A program made the position numbers and the translations under genes. Positions 34,243 to 42,080 of a stretch of 64,000 bases of DNA are shown here, in pieces. Under the pieces are notes generated by a model. The model was given only the letters and a program-made list of their open reading frames with translations, was not told the DNA's origin and made no database searches. The stretch is from CBDCFV01 sp965203835. GTDB taxonomy: Bacteria; Chloroflexota; Dehalococcoidia; Lucifugimonadales; UBA3495. Position 1 is the stretch's first letter. Every line of letters starts with the position of its first letter. The stretch is from contig OZ241919.1 in assembly GCA_965203835.1 (NCBI GenBank), positions 3,410,001 to 3,474,000 on the forward strand, in the 5' to 3' direction.

Positions 34243-34509
34243 ATGAACGACAATGTTAAGCGTTGCCGCTATTGCAGAGGTGGGCCGATTGCGTCCGGCA
34301 AAACAACCCTGAAGGTTTGGCGCGACGAGCAATTGATTGTCATTCGAGACGTCCCAGCGGACGTATGTCAGCAATGTAAGGCAGAGCAGGCGCCTGCCGA
34401 AGTTATGCGGAAGGTTGAGCATTTCTTGCAAGAAAGGCATAGGTGGAAGCCGGTAGGGTACCTTACGGCGCCGCAGTATTCAATGAAACAGCTTATGAGT
34501 GAGGGATGA
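34243..34509 (+). CDS. YgiT-type zinc-finger protein, copy 1
   Basis: An 88-residue protein with two CxxC pairs (Cys8/Cys11 and Cys42/Cys45) and the typical VIRDVPADVCQQC core of the YgiT/MqsA N-terminal zinc-finger family. Many such genes are antitoxin-like and sit beside a small toxin gene, but none is visible here. AAGGAAAG precedes ATG 34243. The stop overlaps the start of a second, similar gene by 4 bases. Confidence 0.8.
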   Translation: MNDNVKRCRYCRGGPIASGKTTLKVWRDEQLIVIRDVPADVCQQCKAEQAPAEVMRKVEHFLQERHRWKPVGYLTAPQYSMKQLMSEG

Positions 34510-34775
34510 TGAGTGAAGGGGTTTCACGTTGCAGTATTTGTAGAGATGGTCTGCTTGTGCCGGGCTTCACTGCTATGGAATTCTGGTGTGACGGAGAGTT
34601 GGTTGTCCTCCGTGACATCCCAGCGGATGTTTGTCAACAGTGCGGTGACGGGTTGTTGTCCTCCGAGGTTGCCAAAAAGCTGGAACAGTTCTTTTCCGAG
34701 AGACACAACCACAAGCCGGAAAAATATCTTACTGTGCCCCAATACTCGGCAGCTCAAGTCTTGGAAGACGCCTAA
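34506..34775 (+). CDS. YgiT-type zinc-finger protein, copy 2
   Basis: An 89-residue paralogue of the preceding gene, with Cys9/Cys12 and Cys43/Cys46 and VLRDIPADVCQQC. Both end with the same motif (YLT-PQYS followed by a short helix), so they arose by tandem duplication. The ATGATGA overlap suggests coupled translation. It runs into the end of gatA on the opposite strand by 4 bases. No toxin partner is seen. Confidence 0.78.
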   Translation: MMSEGVSRCSICRDGLLVPGFTAMEFWCDGELVVLRDIPADVCQQCGDGLLSSEVAKKLEQFFSERHNHKPEKYLTVPQYSAAQVLEDA

Positions 34776-36262
34776 AGCTCCGGCTTGGCCCTGTGCCACT
34801 CCGTCGCCTGCTCGTAGGCGTGGGCGATGCCAAGAAGGCGTTTCTCCGACAGGTGCGGGCCGATGAGTTGGAGGCCAACGGGGAGTCCTTCCGAGAAGCC
34901 GCAGGGCACGGAAATGGCCGGAAGGCCGGCTATGTTCACCGGCAGGGTGCAAACGTCGATCAGGTACATCTCCACCGGGTCGTCAATCTTTTCACCCAAG
35001 CGAAAGGCCACGACGGGCGACGTGGGAGTGACTAAGGCGTCTACCTGTTGGAACACCCGGTCGAAATCGCGCCGAATCAGGGTCCGGGCTTGCTGGGCCT
35101 TCAGGTAGTAGGCATCGTAATACCCGGCGGACAGGGCGTAGGCGCCCAGCATGATCCGGCGTTTAACCTCCGGCCCGAAGCCTTGATGACGGGTCTGCTC
35201 CATCGCCTCCCACATGTCGTTGGTGTCCTGGTACGAGTAGCCGTATTTGACTCCGTCGTACCTTGCCAGGTTGGCGGAACACTCGGACGGGGCGAGGATG
35301 TAGTAACAGGCCAGCGCGTGCCGTGTGCTGGGCAGGGAGACCGGTTGGACCGAAGCGCCGAGGGTTTCCAGCGTGCCGATAGCCGCTTGCACCGCTTCCC
35401 TAACCCCGTCCTGCATACCTTCTACAAAGTATTCTTCCGGGACGCCAAGGCGAATCGCTCCCTCTCGTCCGGTGTTTGCCAGCGGTCGTGCCGGCAGGCC
35501 CCCCATCAGGTGGTTGGCATAGTCCGATTCGGGCCGCGGCAGGGAAGTGGAGTCGCGGGGGTCCTGACCGGCTATTGCGTTCAGCACCAATGCCGTGTCG
35601 GCAACGTTCTGGGCTATGATGCCGACTTGGTCAAAAGAGGATGCGTAGGCCACCAGCCCGAAGCGGCTGACCAGTCCGTAGGTCGGTTTCAGTCCCACAA
35701 CGCCGCACATGGAGGCAGGCTGCCGGACGCTGCCGCCGGTGTCCGACCCCAGCGCATATACCGCCTCTCCGGCGGCCACAGCCGCCGCGCCGCCTCCACT
35801 GCTTCCGCCCGGCACCCGGTCCAGGCCCCAAGGGTTTCGGGTGGGGAAGAAGGCCGAATTCTCGCAGGAGGAGCCCATGGCGAATTCGTCGGTGTTGCCC
35901 TTGCCCAGCAAAACCGTACCTTGAGCGAACAACTTCTCTACGACGGTGGCGTTGTAAACCGGGAGGTAGTCTTCCAGCATCCTGGAGCCGCAGGTGGTTG
36001 GGACGCCCTTGGTGCAGATGACGTCCTTGATTTGAGCGGGGACGCCGGTCAACGGGCCGGAGTTTCCGGCGGCGATGCGGCTGTCGGCTGCTTGCGCCTG
36101 TTGCAGCGCCAGTTCCGCTGTTACCGTGATGAAGGACTTGACCCGGCTGTCCAGACGGTCTATCCGGTCCAGGTACGTGCGGGTGAGTTCGACCGAGGAA
36201 ATCTCCCTATTGGCCAAGCCCTCGGCGGATTGCCTGATGGTGAACAGCCTATCGCCAACCAA
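34772..36262 (-). CDS. gatA: Aspartyl/glutamyl-tRNA amidotransferase subunit A
   Basis: Amidase subunit that releases ammonia from glutamine for Gln-tRNA (or Asn-tRNA) formation. The Ser-cisSer-Lys triad is in place: Lys79 (AQIKDV), Ser154 (PGGSSGGG) and Ser178 (DTGGSVRQPA). The protein has the normal length of 496 residues. The start is TTG 36262, with GGAGGA about 9 bases upstream and overlapping the end of gatC. gatB is not in the window. Confidence 0.95.
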   Translation of the reverse strand: MVGDRLFTIRQSAEGLANREISSVELTRTYLDRIDRLDSRVKSFITVTAELALQQAQAADSRIAAGNSGPLTGVPAQIKDVICTKGVPTTCGSRMLEDYLPVYNATVVEKLFAQGTVLLGKGNTDEFAMGSSCENSAFFPTRNPWGLDRVPGGSSGGGAAAVAAGEAVYALGSDTGGSVRQPASMCGVVGLKPTYGLVSRFGLVAYASSFDQVGIIAQNVADTALVLNAIAGQDPRDSTSLPRPESDYANHLMGGLPARPLANTGREGAIRLGVPEEYFVEGMQDGVREAVQAAIGTLETLGASVQPVSLPSTRHALACYYILAPSECSANLARYDGVKYGYSYQDTNDMWEAMEQTRHQGFGPEVKRRIMLGAYALSAGYYDAYYLKAQQARTLIRRDFDRVFQQVDALVTPTSPVVAFRLGEKIDDPVEMYLIDVCTLPVNIAGLPAISVPCGFSEGLPVGLQLIGPHLSEKRLLGIAHAYEQATEWHRAKPEL

Positions 36263-36267
36263 GGGGT

Positions 36268-36558
36268 TTATTCCTCCAGCACGGCCTTGACCCGGAAATA
36301 TTCTCGTTCCCTTCTGGGCGCGTTGCGCAGGACATCTTCCAAGTCTAGGGATTCCTGCGTTTCGTCTTCCCGCATCACCGCTTGCAAATCAACGGCATGG
36401 CCGGTTGGCGTCACCCCGGTTGTATCAAGCTCCTTTAGCGCCTCGAACTGGTCCAATATTTCCGACAGTTGTTCCCGGAACAACTCGACCTCGTCATCGG
36501 TCAAAGCGATGCGGGCCAGCGTGGCGATATGCAATACCTCGGCGCGGGTTAACGGCAT
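36268..36558 (-). CDS. gatC: Aspartyl/glutamyl-tRNA amidotransferase subunit C
   Basis: A 96-residue stabilising subunit of GatCAB. The family pattern is clear: VLHIATLARIALTDDEVELF, then QLSEILDQFEALKELDTTGV, then LRNAPRREREYFRVKAVLEE at the end. It lies 5 bases upstream of gatA and is surely cotranscribed. Confidence 0.93.
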   Translation of the reverse strand: MPLTRAEVLHIATLARIALTDDEVELFREQLSEILDQFEALKELDTTGVTPTGHAVDLQAVMREDETQESLDLEDVLRNAPRREREYFRVKAVLEE

Positions 36559-36583
36559 CGTTGGGTCTCTTCAGCGGTTGTAT

Positions 36584-36636
36584 GGATTCCCGCCTGCGCG
36601 GGAATGACAGCCAAGGACGGAATGCGGGAATGACGG
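36584..36636. repeat. REP-like palindrome with partial second copy
   Basis: GGATTCCCGCCTGCGCGGGAATGAC at 36584-36608 is the reverse complement form of the repeat at 31806. A half copy (GCGGGAATGACGG) follows at 36624-36636. It sits between gatC and the SDR gene. Confidence 0.8.
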
Positions 36637-36654
36637 CCAATGGCGGAATGATAA

Positions 36655-37503
36655 TCAGTTCATTTCCGAGCCGCCGGCCACGCTGATGGACAGGCCGGTC
36701 AGGTAGTCCGACTCGGCGGAAGCCAGGAAAGCGGCGGTCCTGGCGATGTCGTCCCCCACGGCTACCCTGCCCAAAGGGATAACCTGTGACCGCTCACGGA
36801 TCATCAAGGCCCGGTGCTCCTCCGCAGACTGCCCTTCCGGCGCCAATGCCGCCGCAATAAAGTCGGTCCGCTCGGTGTCCACCAAGCCGGGGCATATAGC
36901 GTTGACGTTGACGCGGTGTTCGCCCAGTTCCTGGGCCAGTGACTGCGTAAATCCGACCAAGGCGAACTTGGAGGCGCAGTAGGCGGCGAACCGAGCCCGG
37001 CCCCGCTTGCCCGCGCCGGACGATATGATGATAATCTTGCCGCCGCCGCCTCTTTCTATCATGTGACGGGCCACGGCCTGCGAGCACAGGTAGGTGCCCT
37101 TTACGTTGACCCGCATCACTTCATCGAAAGCATCCTCTTCCAAGTCAACCACCAACACCCGGTCCGGGCCAGGTTGGGAGCCGGCATTGTTTACCAGGAT
37201 GTCGATACGACCGAAGCGATCAACAGTCTGTTTGACCATGTCGTTCACTTGCGAGGCGTCGGACACATCGGAAAACAAGCCCAGCGCTTCCCGGCCCAAG
37301 TCCTCTATCTCTTCTACGACGCTGGGCAGGCCGCGCCAGCCCGCCTCACGGTCTTCGGCCCGCATGGCGTCGGTGCTTCTCTGGACGTCGGTCACCACCA
37401 CGTTTGCGCCCTCTTGGGCCAACCGCACCGCTATGGCGCGCCCGATTCCATGACGGCCGCCTGCGCCGGTTACTATTGCTACCTTGCCGTTCAAATCGTA
37501 CAT
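36655..37503 (-). CDS. Short-chain dehydrogenase/reductase
   Basis: A 282-residue NAD(P)-dependent oxidoreductase. The cofactor motif is VTGAGGRHGIGRA, NNAG follows near residue 107, the catalytic Ser is in IIISSGAGKRG, and Tyr-Lys are in AYCASK. A 20-residue insert near residue 50 (REAGWRGLPSVVEEIE) is shared with the SDR at 57976-58788, marking the same subgroup. The substrate is unknown. Confidence 0.85.
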   Translation of the reverse strand: MYDLNGKVAIVTGAGGRHGIGRAIAVRLAQEGANVVVTDVQRSTDAMRAEDREAGWRGLPSVVEEIEDLGREALGLFSDVSDASQVNDMVKQTVDRFGRIDILVNNAGSQPGPDRVLVVDLEEDAFDEVMRVNVKGTYLCSQAVARHMIERGGGGKIIIISSGAGKRGRARFAAYCASKFALVGFTQSLAQELGEHRVNVNAICPGLVDTERTDFIAAALAPEGQSAEEHRALMIRERSQVIPLGRVAVGDDIARTAAFLASAESDYLTGLSISVAGGSEMN

Positions 37504-37553
37504 TCTGTTACTTGGTCCTCCACGCGAGAATTACGGAGAAATGTCAATACAGC

Positions 37554-37997
37554 CTAGCTGATTGCATCCGCCGACACGCAAATCTTGCACCGGCCGTAGA
37601 CCTCCAGCCAGTGTCCGCTGAGTTCGAAGCCGTGGGCTACCGATACATCCCGGAGTTGATCCAGAATGTCGCACCCAACCAAGTCTTGCGAAGCTCCACA
37701 ATGTACGCACAACAGGTGGTGATGGTGCCCCCGGCGGCTCAACTGGTAGTGCAGGTTGCCGTCTTCCAGAAGCACCCGGCAGATTACGCCTGAATCCACC
37801 AGTAGCTTCAGAGAACGATAGATGGTTGCCCTTCCCACTCTGGGGAGCTGCTGCCGCAGTTCTTCGGCGGTGAAGTGATGCGGCAGTTTAGCGATAGCCT
37901 CGGCTATCGCTTTGCGTGGCGATGTAGACCTGTACCCCTGCTCGCCAAGGGCCTCCAACAACTCTTCAGCCAATGAATCTGCGGATTTAACTACCAT
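37554..37997 (-). CDS. Fur-family transcriptional regulator
   Basis: A 147-residue metal- or peroxide-responsive regulator. A winged helix (HFTAEELRQQLPRVGRATIYRSLKLL) is followed by GHHHHLLCVHCG, holding the metal-binding His cluster and the first CxxC, and by CKIC near the C-terminus, the second CxxC of the structural zinc site. It could be Fur, Zur or PerR. ATG 37997 has GAAGG 6 bases upstream; a GTG at 38009 is less likely. Confidence 0.88.
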   Translation of the reverse strand: MVVKSADSLAEELLEALGEQGYRSTSPRKAIAEAIAKLPHHFTAEELRQQLPRVGRATIYRSLKLLVDSGVICRVLLEDGNLHYQLSRRGHHHHLLCVHCGASQDLVGCDILDQLRDVSVAHGFELSGHWLEVYGRCKICVSADAIS

Positions 37998-38135
37998 AAT
38001 GGCCTTCACTCGTCAGGCGTCCAAGCATCGAATGGGTAGTAGGTTTGGCCCGTTAACGTTACTGTAACAGACCGGATGCTTCCGCTGCCCTCATTTTGGA
38101 ACAGTCCAGTCCCAGTTTGACGTAGTGATATTCCG

Positions 38136-38558
38136 TCACTCCCGACCGGGCAGGGCAACTACGGCAGTGCCCCCGACGTACCGTTCCCCCTGCGGACCGG
38201 TCATCAGGATGTCGCACTCCACCAAGTTTTCGTCCCCTTCCTGCCGGGTGTCGGTCACCGTTGCGGATATGGTCAGGGGGCTGTGGTGGGGCACGGGTTG
38301 GCGAAAAACCAGGTCCAGGTCCCGCAGATTTTCGTGGCCCGCCCAATCCGTCAAAAGCCGGGCCATGATCCCCATCGACATGATTCCTGGGACTATCGGA
38401 CCAGGCAGCCTGGCTTGCTCAGCGATTGCCCGGTCGGTAAAACGGTTGGGCCCGGGCGTGCCCCATACTTCGCAAAAGGAGGCTACGCCGTCATCGGTGG
38501 CTTCCGTCACCAACGGGCCGATTTCATCCCCCAGTTCAACGTCGTCAAAGAAAGGCAA
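38136..38558 (-). CDS. MaoC-like hotdog dehydratase half
   Basis: A 140-residue hotdog-fold protein of the MaoC-like hydratase/dehydratase type (VELGDEIGPLV at the start, and a central helix GPIVPGIMSMGIMARLL). It starts at TTG 38558, four bases after AGGAGG. The upstream gene encodes the complementary N-terminal FAS1-like half, so the two products probably form one heteromeric enoyl-CoA-type hydratase, as in HadAB or split mesaconyl-CoA hydratases. Confidence 0.75.
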   Translation of the reverse strand: MPFFDDVELGDEIGPLVTEATDDGVASFCEVWGTPGPNRFTDRAIAEQARLPGPIVPGIMSMGIMARLLTDWAGHENLRDLDLVFRQPVPHHSPLTISATVTDTRQEGDENLVECDILMTGPQGERYVGGTAVVALPGRE

Positions 38559-38611
38559 GGTTCCTCCTGGTTGTCATCCGGAGTCGGTGGCCGTGCCGGG
38601 CCGTGGAAGGG

Positions 38612-39061
38612 TCACTCTCTCGAAGCGTATGATTCCTGGACATCGGCGACAACCACTCCGTCCTGGTTCGTGAACGTGGTCTCCCACACGACGAACACCA
38701 TCGTGCCGCTGCGTCCGGTCTTGGGGTACACCTCCTTGAGGTGTGAAGAGGCGACGATGGAATCTCCGGCGACAATAGGGGCCTTCGATTGCACCCTCTG
38801 CCCGGCGTGCATCGTAGTCCTGCCGAACTTCAGCTTGATGTCGGGCAACGAAACGCCGCGGACCAGCACCGTGGGGAAGGTAGGCGGCGCAACCAAGCCT
38901 TTGAAACCATTGGCCCGGGCGGCGGCAACGTCCGTGTGAACAGGATTCGTCTCGCCGATGCCCTCGCTGAAAGCCGCAATCTGCTCATCCGTTACGTGAA
39001 AGGGGCCTGCCTCGTGCTCCTGCCCGTACAGCGAGCGGTCGTATTCCAACTCCATTACCAT
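38612..39061 (-). CDS. FAS1-like (MaoC N-terminal) dehydratase half
   Basis: A 149-residue hotdog protein with the hydratase helix IAAFSEGIGETNPVHTD and the following APPTFPTVLV, typical of the N-terminal half of MaoC-type dehydratases. Gene order with the 38136-38558 gene, 53 bases apart on the same strand, suggests a two-subunit hydratase. The acyl substrate is unknown. Confidence 0.78.
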   Translation of the reverse strand: MVMELEYDRSLYGQEHEAGPFHVTDEQIAAFSEGIGETNPVHTDVAAARANGFKGLVAPPTFPTVLVRGVSLPDIKLKFGRTTMHAGQRVQSKAPIVAGDSIVASSHLKEVYPKTGRSGTMVFVVWETTFTNQDGVVVADVQESYASRE

Positions 39062-39136
39062 ACAGATAACTCTCTACTATCAGGTCTCATGTCGCACGGC
39101 CAAGCATGGCAACAGCGGGCGATTTCCCTGTTCCTG

Positions 39137-39799
39137 TCAGCCTGCGTCCGCGCCGTTTTTGGAATCTTCCAACCATACAGGCTTGAAGTCGCCGGACAAC
39201 AGCGCGTCGACCAACTGCGCCTCATTACGAATGCCAATGGTGAACTTGGTGAGGCAGACGCCAATGTGGCTGCTGAGGTGGGCGTCGCTTCCGCCAATAC
39301 CTTGGTATCCTAACCGGTCGCAAAGCTCCCACGCCCGCTCATTTTCGCCTGTGCGGCTGCCCCCGTTCAGTCGTTCGACGATCCTGACGTCGTCGAATGT
39401 CTCACCTTGCGCGATGTACTCCGTGAGGCCGATGCCGAACCGGCCCGGATGGGCCGGGATGGCGATGGCATGGTGGTGCGCCGCAGCCTTGACCAACTCC
39501 CTGGAGTCCATCCGGACGTCGGAGAAGTCTATATCACGGGCAAGGTCTTCGGTGACTCCGTAAACCAGGAAGTGGCCATGGCGTGTGTCCAACTCGGAAC
39601 CCTTCAACACGAGAACGTTATACTGCTCAGCCAATGCTGAGTAGTTCTTGTCGAAGTCGAACTTGCGGTGCTCTGTCAAGACTATTCCATCTACAGTATA
39701 GTCCCGCTTGCGGAGCACTTGGATCCACTTGACGTATTGCTCCACGGTGGCCCGCGAGTCGTCGGAAGATACCGAGTGGCTGTGAAGGTCCAGGTACAA
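39137..39799 (-). CDS. PHP-domain phosphoesterase
   Basis: A 220-residue metal-dependent phosphoesterase or hydrolase of the PHP family. Metal ligands are visible as DLHSHS (His6, His8) at the N-terminus, TEHRKFDF, AIPAHPGRFG and GGSDAHLSSHIG near the C-terminus. Stand-alone PHP proteins include nucleotidases and histidinol-phosphate phosphatases; the substrate here is unknown. The start is TTG 39799, with only a distant GGAG upstream. Confidence 0.82.
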   Translation of the reverse strand: MYLDLHSHSVSSDDSRATVEQYVKWIQVLRKRDYTVDGIVLTEHRKFDFDKNYSALAEQYNVLVLKGSELDTRHGHFLVYGVTEDLARDIDFSDVRMDSRELVKAAAHHHAIAIPAHPGRFGIGLTEYIAQGETFDDVRIVERLNGGSRTGENERAWELCDRLGYQGIGGSDAHLSSHIGVCLTKFTIGIRNEAQLVDALLSGDFKPVWLEDSKNGADAG

Positions 39800-40022
39800 G
39801 TTCTAACTCGTCTCCAGGTTCAATCAAGGCCCGCGAACATAGCCCAAACCGGCTGGCCGCCGCTGACGGAATGCCTGACCTATGATAATTGCTGGCGGCG
39901 CAATCATCAACTGCCGGTACTGACTTTCAACCGGTGCGCTCTCCGGGTCTTGGCGGATGTCTGGACGAACCACCTGGTCTAACCTACAATTCCGGCAAAC
40001 ATAAGGCTGGCAGGAGGAACCT

Positions 40023-41093
40023 ATGCAGAACGGCATTATCAGGATAGGACTGATCGGGGCCGGGGCCAACACCACACTGCGGCATATACCCGGCTTCCGG
40101 GAGCAGTCCGGCGTGGAAATCGTCGCGGTTGCGAACCGCAGCCGTGAATCGGGAGAACGGATTGCCGGCGAGTACGAAATTCCCAAGGTGTACGACAACT
40201 GGCTTCAGCTGATGGAGGACGACAGCATCGACGCCATTTGTGTCGGGACCTGGCCGTACATGCACAGGAACCTGGTCATGGCCTCTTTGGAAGCGGGCAA
40301 GCACGTGCTTACCGAAGCGCGAATGGCCATGAACGCGCAGGAAGCCCACGAGATGCTGGACGCTTCGAGGCAGTTCCCGGACCTGGTCACCCAGATCGTC
40401 CCGGCGCCCCAGACGCTTCAAGTCGATAACACCGTCAAAGACCTGATTGCCAGTGGCTATCTTGGCGATATTCTGGCGGTGCGGTTGAGGGTCTGCGACT
40501 ATCACGGCCGGGCCGACCGCGCGGATACGTTCATCGATCGGGAGGGCCATCTGCACTGGCGCCAGAACCGGGAGTTGAGCGGCTACAACATCATGGGCAT
40601 GGGTATCTGGTACGAAACCATCATGCGCTACGTCGGCCCCGCGTCGAAAGTCTCGGCCATGACCCGTACCTTCGTGAACCGCCGGAAGGATGATGACGGC
40701 ACGTTAAGGGCGGTGTCGGTGCCCGACCACGTAAACGTGTTGTGCGAGATGGCCTGTGGCGCGCAGGCAGATTTCAGTTGGAGCACGGTGACGGGCCTTC
40801 AGACCGGGACCGATTTCTGGATTTTTGGCAGCGACGGCACCATCAGCCTGCAAGGGCCTCCGTTCAATACCGTCCTGGGCGGGAAGCGGGGCGACAAGGA
40901 ACTGGCGGAGATTCCAATTGCACCGGAAAAACGTGGAAAGTGGCGGGTGGAAGAGGAGTTCTGCCGGGCCATCCGAGGCGAGGAAAAAATCACCCATACC
41001 CCGTTCGACATTGGCGTCCAGTACATGGAATTTACCGAAGCGGTTACCCGCAGTGCCCAGTCGGGAGAGGTAGTGCCGCTGCCACTGTATTAG
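40023..41093 (+). CDS. Gfo/Idh/MocA-family oxidoreductase with altered EKP motif
   Basis: A 356-residue NAD(P)-dependent oxidoreductase of the glucose-fructose/inositol dehydrogenase family. The Rossmann motif IGLIGAGANTTLRHIPGF and the sugar-binding C-terminal domain are present. The usual catalytic EKP motif is replaced: GKHVLTEARMAMN, with Ala-Arg where Lys-Pro is normal. Catalysis may therefore differ, or the protein may bind without turning over. AGGAGGAACCT precedes ATG 40023. Confidence 0.8.
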   Translation: MQNGIIRIGLIGAGANTTLRHIPGFREQSGVEIVAVANRSRESGERIAGEYEIPKVYDNWLQLMEDDSIDAICVGTWPYMHRNLVMASLEAGKHVLTEARMAMNAQEAHEMLDASRQFPDLVTQIVPAPQTLQVDNTVKDLIASGYLGDILAVRLRVCDYHGRADRADTFIDREGHLHWRQNRELSGYNIMGMGIWYETIMRYVGPASKVSAMTRTFVNRRKDDDGTLRAVSVPDHVNVLCEMACGAQADFSWSTVTGLQTGTDFWIFGSDGTISLQGPPFNTVLGGKRGDKELAEIPIAPEKRGKWRVEEEFCRAIRGEEKITHTPFDIGVQYMEFTEAVTRSAQSGEVVPLPLY

Positions 41094-41097
41094 CCCC

Positions 41098-41106
41098 TGC
41101 TACAAT
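41098..41106 (+). promoter_or_regulatory. Extended -10 promoter candidate
   Basis: TGCTACAAT (extended TGn plus TACAAT) lies 35 bases before the retropepsin-like gene at 41142. Confidence 0.45.
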
Positions 41107-41141
41107 GTAAGCCAAAATAGCGAATCGAAAGGCAATAAAAG

Positions 41142-41498
41142 ATGGGCACATTCTACAGGCCGGTGACGCTTGCCAGCCTTAATGGCGATAAGTCCGTAAC
41201 CGTGGATGCTCTTGTTGATACAGGCGCAAGTTACAGCGTGTTTCCCGCCAATCTGTTGACTGACCTTGGAGTGTCTCCGAGTGACCGCAATGAGTTCGAA
41301 TATGGGGACGGCCGGCGCGTGGAATTAGAACTCGGGGAGCACCTCATCACGGTTGAGGGCCGAAGGACCGCAACCTGGTCCATATTCGGCGAGGACGAGT
41401 CAACATTTATATTGGGAGCCTATGCCCTGGAGGGCGTGCGGCTTGCCGTGGACCCGTCCTCGAAGCGGTTGGTCCGAATCACCGGGTTGATAAAGTAG
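41142..41498 (+). CDS. Retropepsin-like aspartic protease domain protein, second copy
   Basis: A 118-residue clan AA aspartyl protease-like protein with ALVDTGASYSVFP (Asp26, the same residue number as in the paralogue at 33761-34141) and the later ILGAYALEGVRLAVD. Both proteins have the same size and plan but low identity, so they are old paralogues. The role is unknown. Small stand-alone retropepsins are often found near toxin-antitoxin or accessory genes. Confidence 0.72.
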   Translation: MGTFYRPVTLASLNGDKSVTVDALVDTGASYSVFPANLLTDLGVSPSDRNEFEYGDGRRVELELGEHLITVEGRRTATWSIFGEDESTFILGAYALEGVRLAVDPSSKRLVRITGLIK

Positions 41499-41514
41499 GA
41501 GTTCCCGTACCGTC

Positions 41515-42057
41515 CTACCGGTCCACCAAGTGCTGCATTACCTGGGGCGCAGCCACCGCGGCCCGTTGCGTCAACTCTTCACGGGTCAGGGTAACGATGG
41601 GGTGGTCGATTATGGCCAGTCCATAGTTGGCGTCGCCCCGCATCCGGGCCATCGCGCGGGCCTGACTTACGAAGGGTGTGGTGGTCAGCACCGTGGAGGC
41701 CGCTCCCAGCAGTTCCGATTCCATTGCGTCGTGCACACTGCACGAAGTGCAGGAGCCTCATTCAGCCGTGGCGTGAATAATCACGTCGCAACGGCGGGCC
41801 AGGTCCTCCAGCGCTCCCCGGTCGGCGGGCCACTGGTGGCCTCCCTTGTTGTATTCCACCACTTCCTTGATGGCGTAACGCTGGCCGACGAGTCCGGCTA
41901 CCATCCGCAGAAGTTCCTCGGAGTGAGGCTTGTTATTGGACAATAGTCCCAATACCTTGCCGTCCAGGCTGGTTGGACGAGTAGCCAGGACCGCCCGTAC
42001 GGGTTGGGCTTCGTCCCTGGGGTCGATGGTGTAAATGCTGCCGGTTGAGTCGGGCAT
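41515..42057 (-). CDS. UGSC-family selenoprotein (in-frame TGA read as selenocysteine)
   Basis: One gene of 181 codons broken only by TGA at 41760-41758. If that codon is selenocysteine (residue 100), the product reads CDVIIHATAE-U-GSCTSCSVHDAME. This matches the Sec-Gly-Ser-Cys motif that names the UGSC family, and the flanks (DGKVLGLLSNNKPHSEELL before, TTPFVSQARAMA after) also fit. Cys103 and Cys106 follow the Sec, giving a UxxCxxC centre that suggests a redox role. ATG 42057 has GGAGG 10 bases upstream. A hairpin at 41729-41745 fits a bacterial SECIS. Selenocysteine machinery is not in the window, so decoding is inferred. Confidence 0.88.
41729..41745 (-). promoter_or_regulatory. Candidate bacterial SECIS hairpin
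   Basis: In the mRNA, beginning 12 bases after the UGA, UCGUGCA pairs perfectly with UGCACGA across a three-base loop GUG. Size (17 nt), distance and a G/U-containing loop resemble the minimal fdhF SECIS of E. coli. A competing hairpin (CUGCAC/GUGCAG, 41738-41752) overlaps it, so the structure needs folding analysis. Confidence 0.6.
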
Positions 42058-42080
42058 TGTTGGTCAACCTCCGTAGATCT

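Noticed and set aside
35048..36607. 519-residue frame opposite gatA-gatC
   Set aside because: Antisense frame running across two conserved genes; composition is Arg/Gly-rich shadow sequence.
41515..41736. Separate short gene downstream of the TGA
   Set aside because: It has no ribosome site of its own and continues the UGSC protein in the same frame; better explained as selenocysteine readthrough.
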